Source: JACMIU01 sp043763605 (lineage in GTDB: Bacteria; Armatimonadota; Armatimonadia; Armatimonadales; Armatimonadaceae). From it: DNA of 18,619 bases. Shown here in pieces: positions 13,921-18,619 of this stretch; within the stretch, counting starts at the first letter, position 1; each line of letters begins with the position of its first letter. A model generated the notes under the pieces. That model did no database searches. It was given only the letters and a program-made list of their open reading frames with translations, and was not told where the DNA came from. The stretch is from the NCBI GenBank assembly GCA_043763605.1, contig JAYULM010000080.1:1-18619 (forward strand), in the 5' to 3' direction. A program made the translations under genes and the position numbers.

Positions 13921-14188
13921 TTGGGTTTTGGGTGTTACGTCGGTTTTGATCATGGGTTCCGATCATCGGTTTCACCGACGCCTGTAGGTGGCTCCGCCAC
14001 CGAGCGTCCTCCGGACGCGCCTAACACGAACCATTTACGGGGTCGCCGGACGATTCCGACATGCCCGCGTCCGGGGGACGCTCGGTGGCGGAGCCACCTA
14101 CAGGCGTCGGTGAAACCGATGATCGGAACCCATGATCGCAACCGACGGAAACCCAAAACCCAAAACCGACGTAACACCCAAAACCCAA
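13921..14188. repeat. Long nested inverted repeat, REPIN-like family 1, copy B
   Basis: Inner arms 13948-14015 and 14070-14137 are 68-bp reverse complements with one mismatch. An outer perfect 27-bp pair (13921-13947 and 14162-14188) is made of TTTTGGG-type repeats. The core is nearly identical to copy A at 3172-3337: GTAG (13984-13987), hairpin GTGGC-TCC-GCCAC (13988-14000), hairpin GCGTCC-TCC-GGACGC, and a homologous loop (GTCGCCGGACGATTCCG), here in the opposite orientation. The mini-hairpin loop differs from copy A (TCC against TAC) and is changed on both arms, so the pairing is preserved. The element spans the gap between the esterase start and the SGNH hydrolase stop. Confidence 0.92.
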
Positions 14189-14198
14189 AACCCAAAAC

Positions 14199-14846
14199 CT
14201 ACTCAAACAATGTTACCCGGTAGCGGGTGAGTATTTGTGTCCATACGGCGTACCCGGCGCGGCTCATGTGGATGCCGTCATCCGACCAGAGTTCCGGGCG
14301 GGGTTCGCTGTTTTCGTCCAACATTTCGCTGTGTACGTCGATAAAAAGGCTTTCCGGTCGCTCCAGGATTCGCTCGCGTATTTTGTCGTTTACGGCGCGG
14401 ATACGGTTCATCACCGGGGCACGGGCGGGCGATGGCTTGATCGACAGGAACGCGAACGGTACGCCGGGAAGCCGGTCGCGCACCATGGCGTGTAACCAGA
14501 TGAACGAATCGAATACCGCGTCCACCGATTTGCCGTCGCCGAGATCGTTTTCGCCCGCATAAAAAACGAGCGAGCGCACCGGGGGCGATTCCCGCGCGAT
14601 CCGCCCCGGCAGGCGGTCGAAATAATGCACACACGCTGCGAGAGTCGAACCGCCGAAACCTAAGTTGACGATGCCCCGCTCCGCCGACCCGGTGAGCGGA
14701 CCGATGTCGGCACGCAATGTTTCCCAGAGTCGTACCGACGAACTACCGTAAAAGACCACGCTCCCCGGCAGGGGCGTTTCCGCCGTCTGCTTCGCCTCCA
14801 ATGTTCTGACTTCCGCTTCGTACCACTCAAACACGCTTGCTGACAT
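14199..14846 (-). CDS. SGNH/GDSL-family hydrolase
   Basis: A 215-residue SGNH hydrolase, a family of esterases and deacetylases that often act on sugars, peptidoglycan or lipids. Its four blocks are in order: FYGSSSVRLW (G34-S-S36, S36 as nucleophile), NLGFGGST (61-68), YAGENDL (96-102, oxyanion Asn N100), and SDDGIHMSRAGY with D190 and H193 completing the triad. There is no signal peptide or membrane segment. I chose the ATG at 14846; the open frame upstream (to 14945) would include the TATACT promoter. It diverges from panB, and the 121-bp gap between the two starts holds both promoters. Confidence 0.9.
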   Translation of the reverse strand: MSASVFEWYEAEVRTLEAKQTAETPLPGSVVFYGSSSVRLWETLRADIGPLTGSAERGIVNLGFGGSTLAACVHYFDRLPGRIARESPPVRSLVFYAGENDLGDGKSVDAVFDSFIWLHAMVRDRLPGVPFAFLSIKPSPARAPVMNRIRAVNDKIRERILERPESLFIDVHSEMLDENSEPRPELWSDDGIHMSRAGYAVWTQILTRYRVTLFE

Positions 14847-14878
14847 TCCGTTTCCAGGTCCGTTCCCGAACCGGGGAC

Positions 14879-14884
14879 AGTATA
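14879..14884 (-). promoter_or_regulatory. Extended -10 (TGT-TATACT) of the SGNH hydrolase gene
   Basis: TATACT on the minus strand, preceded by TGT, sits 32 nt before the ATG at 14846. The short leader carries GGAAACGGA next to the start. There is no recognisable -35. Confidence 0.55.
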
Positions 14885-14955
14885 ACACAATTCTTACCGG
14901 GGGATCCGTACGCGCTACAAAATTGCCCGGGACCATGAGACGCACTCGTACGCGT

Positions 14956-14961
14956 TATAAT
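14956..14961 (+). promoter_or_regulatory. Consensus -10 (TATAAT) for leaderless panB
   Basis: TATAAT, then AGCCCC, then the panB ATG at 14968. The 6-nt spacing and the CCCC before ATG repeat the gcvT arrangement. There is no ribosome binding site. Confidence 0.65.
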
Positions 14962-14967
14962 AGCCCC

Positions 14968-15858
14968 ATGTCTCGAAAGAACCTTTCCGTCCCGCCGCGC
15001 GTCACCGTCCCGTCCTTGGTCGCTCGCAAGGGCAAATTGCCGCCTGTGGTTATCGTGACCGCCTACGACGCCGTGCAAGGACGCGTCGTGGACGCGGCGG
15101 GCGCGGATGCGATTCTGGTCGGTGACTCGGTCGGGATGACCACGCTGGGCTACGACTCGACGGTCCCGGTGACGCTGGACGACATGTTCCGGCACACGCG
15201 CGCGGTGGCGCGTGGGCAGGCGATGCGGTTGTCCGAGAGCGGCGGTGGCGAGTCACCCGACCCGATGGAAGCGGAACGCGGGGGGCGTTCCGCGCTATTG
15301 ATCGCCGACCTGCCGTTCGGGGCGTATGGTGCGGACCCCGCCGACGGGGTGCGCGCGGGCATGCGTCTCGTCGCGGAGGGCGGGGCGCAGTCGGTCAAAC
15401 TGGAAGGCGCGGGCGCGGTGATCCGTGAAAGCATCCGGCGTCTGGTAGATAGCGGGGTGCCGGTGATGGGACATCTGGGACTGACGCCGCAGAGTATCCA
15501 CCGGTTCGGCGGGTTCAAGGCGCAGGGCAAGAGCGTCGCCGCCGGGGACGCGTTGCTCGCGGACGCACACGCGCTGGTGGAGGCGGGCGTCTGGGGCATC
15601 GTGCTGGAAATGATCCCGGCGGCACTTGCCGCGCGCGTTACGGGAGACATCCCGGCAGTCACTATCGGGATCGGCGCGGGCGTGGACTGCGATGGGCAGG
15701 TACAGGTATTCCACGACCTCGTCGGACTTACATTCGGACCGGTCTTCAAGCACACGCGCCGGTACGCCGATACCGGCGCGATCCTCGCGGGCGCGGTTGG
15801 GGAGCATATCCGGGACGTGCGGGCAAACCGCTTCCCAAACGAAACGAATAGTATATGA
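14968..15858 (+). CDS. panB: 3-methyl-2-oxobutanoate hydroxymethyltransferase
   Basis: A 296-residue protein, slightly long for the family. PanB transfers a hydroxymethyl group from 5,10-methylenetetrahydrofolate to alpha-ketoisovalerate, the first committed step to pantothenate. Metal ligands fit the family: D53 in VGDSVGM, D114 in IADLPFGAY and E146 in VKLEGAG. Later blocks HLGLTPQSIHRFGGFKAQGK, VLEMIP and IGIGAGVDCDGQVQVFHD are diagnostic. Between the first two metal ligands it has about 22 extra residues (roughly 85-106, SESGGGESPDPMEAERGG) compared with E. coli PanB. This DNA contains a 9-bp perfect palindrome, which suggests a coding-compatible insertion in a surface loop. panC and panD are not adjacent. 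Confidence 0.96.
   Translation: MSRKNLSVPPRVTVPSLVARKGKLPPVVIVTAYDAVQGRVVDAAGADAILVGDSVGMTTLGYDSTVPVTLDDMFRHTRAVARGQAMRLSESGGGESPDPMEAERGGRSALLIADLPFGAYGADPADGVRAGMRLVAEGGAQSVKLEGAGAVIRESIRRLVDSGVPVMGHLGLTPQSIHRFGGFKAQGKSVAAGDALLADAHALVEAGVWGIVLEMIPAALAARVTGDIPAVTIGIGAGVDCDGQVQVFHDLVGLTFGPVFKHTRRYADTGAILAGAVGEHIRDVRANRFPNETNSI
15271..15293. repeat. Palindrome inside panB
   Basis: GCGGAACGC (15271-15279) and GCGTTCCGC (15285-15293) form a perfect 9-bp hairpin with a GGGGG loop, inside the extra segment of panB. It resembles the inner GGACGC-GGG-GCGTCC hairpin of the element at 8592-8785. Confidence 0.75.
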
Positions 15859-15935
15859 CGATTTTATTGAAAGGAATGTTCCGCGTCAGTGAGAGAAATT
15901 ACCCCATTTTCTTTCTGATGGCACGAATCTTGTGG

Positions 15936-15941
15936 TAGAAT
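15936..15941 (+). promoter_or_regulatory. Extended -10 (TGG-TAGAAT)
   Basis: TAGAAT preceded by TGG, about 100 nt before the GTG at 16040. It is the best promoter candidate in the 181-bp gap after panB. The leader of about 90 nt shows no clear riboswitch. Confidence 0.45.
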
Positions 15942-16039
15942 CAGTGTCACCGAACGCGCTTCGCCGACCGATCTCTGCGATAGGCGTCTTAAAGCGGCTT
16001 TAATTCTCATTATTGACTCGAAGAGAGGGACATTGCCTC

Positions 16040-16711
16040 GTGAGAATCCATCAGATTACTGTATTGCGCGATGAGCGGCGGATCAAGATGACCGTCGAAA
16101 TGCCGGACCCGGACCGCTATCTAACGTCGCAGGTACCCCACCTGCCCCGCGCACTGTTTCGCGTCTTGCCATCGATGGCAAGACACACTTGCCATAACGA
16201 CCACGGCGTCCCGTTCCGCAAAGAGTGTCAACGTACCGAAATCCCGCACCTGTTCGAGCATCTGGTGCTGGAGTTGCAAGCTCAGGCGCAGTTCGCGACG
16301 GTCTTGCGTGGCGACACGGAGTGGAATTGGCGCGAAAACCCGCGCGGCTTTTTCACGGTCACGGTCGATTACGACAACGAACTGCTGGTCATCGGGGCGA
16401 TCAAACTGGCGGAACGGATGATTGGCGCTATGGACAACGACGCCGTGGAATCCCTCGACATGACGACCGATATCCACCGGTTGCGCGATCTGGCGCAGAT
16501 CGGTCGTGAGATGGAACCGATGACGTTCGGTTTCTCGGCGGGGAACCGGGCGTACGACACCGATCGCGAAACGCCGTCCCACGAAGATGCCAAACTGATC
16601 CTGCGGCGTTCGCGTCGCAGGGCCAAGCACCGTTCCTGGAACAACGTCACGTTTCGACCCATCACCGAGGGAAAAGGCGATCCGGTTGCGCTGGTGTTTC
16701 CGGGCGGGTGA
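16040..16711 (+). CDS. Stand-alone protein resembling the cyanophycin synthetase N-terminal domain
   Basis: A 223-residue soluble protein. Residues 1-150 follow the pattern of the N-terminal domain of cyanophycin synthetase (CphA): a start of VRIHQITVLR, then a proline-rich leucine block (LPRALFRVLP, 35-44), a Cys-containing segment (RHTCHNDHG), the motif HLFEHLVLELQ (70-80) matching H-x-x-EH-x-x-LELQ, and FFTVTVDYDNELLVIGAIKLAERM (104-127) matching the V-x-x-YE-x-E strand-helix. The ATP-grasp and Mur-ligase domains of CphA are absent, so it cannot make cyanophycin alone. The C-terminal 70 residues are basic and unrecognised. The GTG start has AGAGGGA 9 nt upstream; an earlier in-frame start is less well placed. 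The PQQ-propeller gene follows after 61 bp but has its own promoter. The family call is from motif memory, not a search. Confidence 0.72.
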   Translation: MRIHQITVLRDERRIKMTVEMPDPDRYLTSQVPHLPRALFRVLPSMARHTCHNDHGVPFRKECQRTEIPHLFEHLVLELQAQAQFATVLRGDTEWNWRENPRGFFTVTVDYDNELLVIGAIKLAERMIGAMDNDAVESLDMTTDIHRLRDLAQIGREMEPMTFGFSAGNRAYDTDRETPSHEDAKLILRRSRRRAKHRSWNNVTFRPITEGKGDPVALVFPGG

Positions 16712-16738
16712 TCCGCAGAAAAATGAGCGGACCCGTCC

Positions 16739-16767
16739 TTGACACGCGGGGCAGGGCGGGTTACAAC
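16739..16767 (+). promoter_or_regulatory. Promoter TTGACA-17-TACAAC for leaderless mRNA
   Basis: A perfect TTGACA at 16739-16744, a 17-bp spacer and TACAAC at 16762-16767. The GTG start follows after only 5 bases. This is the best evidence in the window that start-proximal -10 elements are real promoters. Confidence 0.75.
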
Positions 16768-16772
16768 ACACC

Positions 16773-18467
16773 GTGATTTCACCCCAGCCCGAACTACCGG
16801 TGTCCGAATCCCGGTTCGCCTTGCGCCGCGCCGACTACGATGCCGGTAACACGGTGGTATTTCGTTTTCAGATCGAAAATCGGGATGCCGGGGAGACGAT
16901 CCTGCACATCCGCTTCCCGTCCGATAACCCCGCGCTTTCCGTGGTCCCTGACGAAGCCGCGCTCGGTCCCGGCGAAAAGCAGACCGCCCTCCTGACTGTC
17001 AGCGGTAAGCGCGCTCGGGAGTCGGCGGGCGATCCCGTCGTTTCTTACTCCGTGCCTGTGTTGTATTCCTACCTGCGCACCTCGGCACCGCCGGTCAAAT
17101 CTGAGGGGGCACTCGTGGTGCGTCTGCCGGTGGCGACCTGCCCCCATTGCGCGAAGATCGTCGCCGACGACGACGCGCACACCGGCATACCGCCGGTTTG
17201 CCCGTTCTGCTTCGAGCGGCTCCGCGCCTGCCCCGTGTGCGGGATGCCGAACTCCTGGCTCGCCCGCTTTTGCACCGCCGACCCGTCGCACGTCGTGCGC
17301 GCGGACCGCGACTTCGGGATCGCGCCCGGCGGCGACCCGTCCCATCGGGGGGTCCGCGCCGAAACCCGCGCCGGAACCGTGCTGTCGCGCCGCTGGTCGT
17401 TCCCCACGGTCGCCCCGGCGCGTCGCGAGTCGGTGCTCACATTCACTGCCCCGGTCGCGGCGTACGGACTGGTCGCGGTCGCCGTCAGCGATCACGAGGG
17501 CGAGGCGTCACTGATGGCGTGGGATACGCGCACGGGGGCGACACTCTGGGAACACTTCCCACTCGAAGACCCGGTGTACCCCGAGCGCGGCTCCCCGTCG
17601 CTGGCAGGGGGCAAACTTTTCGTGGCGACCGTGGAGGGGACGTGCGTGTGTGTGGATGTTTTGCGCGGGACCCGCGTCTGGGAAACGCGCTTGCTGGAAA
17701 ACACCCAGGTATTCGGCGCGGCACTCCCGATCACGCTCGCGGGTGGCATCGAAGGCGACGCCACCGTGCCCGCCGATCTGCTTCTGGTCCCGGCGACGCT
17801 CGGCACGGCGCGAAACACCGGCGCGATTTTTGTCCTCGATGCCGCCACCGGTGCGGTGCAACGTCAGGTCGCGCTGACCGGCGGGACGGACACGCCCCCC
17901 GCGTACGCGGACGGAACCGGGTATGCCCACGATGACGGCGGCTTTTTGACCGCGTTCGATCCGAACACAGGTGCGGTGCGCTGGCAGGCGACGTGTGGCG
18001 GGGGATTCGACGCCGCGCCCGTGATCTGCGACGGCGGGGTTTTCAGCGCGTGCGCGAACGGCGAACTGTTCCGGCACGACACGCGCACCGGCGAGGTCGT
18101 ATGGCGCCTCGCCGTTACCAACGCCCCACTTTCCGGGACGCCCGCGTGTGACGGTGCGCTATTGTATGTGCCCGCCGACGACGGCTTGCACGTCGTTTCC
18201 GCGACCAGCGGTCGTGCCGTGCGGCGGTTCGGCGCACGCCGCCCGGTGCGCGCTTCCCCGGTTGTCACCGCGAATGGCACCGTGTTCTGGGGCGCGACCG
18301 ACGGGGCGATCTACGGGGTACGCGGGGGCGGGGTCGCGGAAACTCTCTACGAGCCGGGCGTCCCCGGTGTACAAATCGTGGCTCCGCTCGCCGTCGCCGA
18401 CGGTGCCCTGTTCGCGGCGGCGACAAACGGCGTGTTGTACGCGCTGGAAATGCGCGAAGCGAAGTAG
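16773..18467 (+). CDS. Zinc-ribbon protein with N-terminal Ig-like domain and PQQ beta-propeller
   Basis: A 564-residue protein without a signal peptide. Residues 10-120 look like an Ig-like or MSP-type beta domain (FRFQIENRDAGETILHI, LGPGEKQTALLTVSGKR). Residues 121-175 hold zinc-binding pairs: C123-x2-C126, C143-x2-C146, then C153-x2-C156 with C167 and perhaps H173. Residues from about 205 to the end form a PQQ-type beta-propeller (BamB-like), with repeats of the type LMAWDTRTGATLWEH, FVLDAATGAVQRQ, LTAFDPNTGAVRWQA, LFRHDTRTGEVVWRL and LHVVSATSGRAVRRF. Most such propellers are exported, whereas this one appears cytoplasmic, which suits a protein-interaction scaffold. The GTG start follows a strong promoter by 5 nt. 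I do not recognise a named family for this domain order. Confidence 0.9.
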   Translation: MISPQPELPVSESRFALRRADYDAGNTVVFRFQIENRDAGETILHIRFPSDNPALSVVPDEAALGPGEKQTALLTVSGKRARESAGDPVVSYSVPVLYSYLRTSAPPVKSEGALVVRLPVATCPHCAKIVADDDAHTGIPPVCPFCFERLRACPVCGMPNSWLARFCTADPSHVVRADRDFGIAPGGDPSHRGVRAETRAGTVLSRRWSFPTVAPARRESVLTFTAPVAAYGLVAVAVSDHEGEASLMAWDTRTGATLWEHFPLEDPVYPERGSPSLAGGKLFVATVEGTCVCVDVLRGTRVWETRLLENTQVFGAALPITLAGGIEGDATVPADLLLVPATLGTARNTGAIFVLDAATGAVQRQVALTGGTDTPPAYADGTGYAHDDGGFLTAFDPNTGAVRWQATCGGGFDAAPVICDGGVFSACANGELFRHDTRTGEVVWRLAVTNAPLSGTPACDGALLYVPADDGLHVVSATSGRAVRRFGARRPVRASPVVTANGTVFWGATDGAIYGVRGGGVAETLYEPGVPGVQIVAPLAVADGALFAAATNGVLYALEMREAK

Positions 18468-18570
18468 CCGGTTATACCAGTTCGTTTCGCTTGCGGACGG
18501 TAAAACACCCCGGTCTGAAGACTTATCGTTACCCACATTTCTTGGTCTGGCTGTTGCCTCGCCATTGCTG

Positions 18571-18576
18571 GATAAT
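18571..18576 (+). promoter_or_regulatory. -10-like element (GATAAT) before the edge gene
   Basis: GATAAT ends 5 nt before the ATG at 18582, the same start-proximal layout as six other genes. There is no good -35 at 17 bp. Confidence 0.4.
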
Positions 18577-18581
18577 GCGGC

Positions 18582-18619
18582 ATGGCAACGAACGATTTTA
18601 CGGATTGGGCAGAGCGAAA
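18582..18619 (+). CDS. Start of an unidentified gene, cut by the window edge
   Basis: Twelve codons are open from the ATG at 18582 (MATNDFTDWAER) and run off the window. There is no Shine-Dalgarno sequence, but GATAAT ends 5 nt upstream, as for other leaderless candidates here. The product cannot be identified from this length. The 114 bp before it, after the PQQ-propeller stop, hold nothing else that I can see. Confidence 0.4.
   Translation, partial: MATNDFTDWAER

Noticed and set aside
3172..14137. CRISPR array or insertion sequence as the source of the repeats
   Set aside because: Repeats are paired inverted units at separate loci with no regular spacers. None of the flanking genes encodes a transposase, and I did not recognise target-site duplications.
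1..18619. tRNA or rRNA genes
   Set aside because: I found no cloverleaf with a conserved T-arm motif and no rRNA segment on either strand; this was by eye, and a covariance scan would settle it.

Overview
The window is about 18.6 kb of GC-rich bacterial chromosome. It carries 19 complete protein genes and two cut off by the edges. I see no tRNA, rRNA, CRISPR array or transposase gene. The gene mix is housekeeping (gcvT, gcvPB, rsmE, nadC, panB) plus sugar and envelope enzymes (GH29 fucosidase, GT8-like glycosyltransferase, SGNH hydrolase, esterase, peptidoglycan amidase). Genes switch strand often and mostly stand alone or in pairs. Split glycine decarboxylase, a DUF1844 protein, a cupin-type phosphoglucose isomerase and frequent start-proximal promoters fit a deep-branching Terrabacteria-like lineage such as Armatimonadota. 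That placement is inference and cannot be settled from the window.

Layout. 1-3102 is all minus strand: the start of an Rpn-like gene, a cupin PGI-like gene, gcvT, and a membrane/zinc-ribbon protein. 3437-5595 is plus strand: gcvPB and a STAS protein. 5665-6844 is minus: an orphan helical protein and a DUF1844 protein. 7013-7653 is a coupled pair, a small acidic protein plus a retropepsin-like aspartic protease. rsmE (minus) and nadC (plus) diverge at about 8.6 kb, and a GT8-like gene follows nadC directly. An amidase (plus) converges on a fucosidase (minus), followed by an esterase and an SGNH hydrolase (both minus). panB, a stand-alone CphA-N-like protein and a zinc-ribbon/PQQ-propeller fusion run to 18467 on the plus strand. 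A further plus gene begins at 18582.

Two patterns stand out. First, seven intergenic junctions hold long, near-perfect inverted repeats with arms of 26 to 69 bp. Three sequence families among them (four elements) share a plan: a GTAG or GTGG tetranucleotide followed by a short hairpin, a second hairpin in most, a loop usually containing GCCGAAC, then the mirror image. This is the architecture of REP doublets (REPINs) mobilised by RAYT transposases, built here with unusually long arms. A coding-compatible palindrome also sits in an extra stretch of about 22 residues in panB. Second, eight genes have a -10-like hexamer ending only 5 to 8 nt before the start codon, so leaderless mRNAs are predicted to be common. 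One of them has an almost consensus TTGACA-17-TACAAC promoter. The two stretches longer than 300 bases without a gene (3103-3436 and 8417-8795) are filled mainly by these repeats and by promoters.
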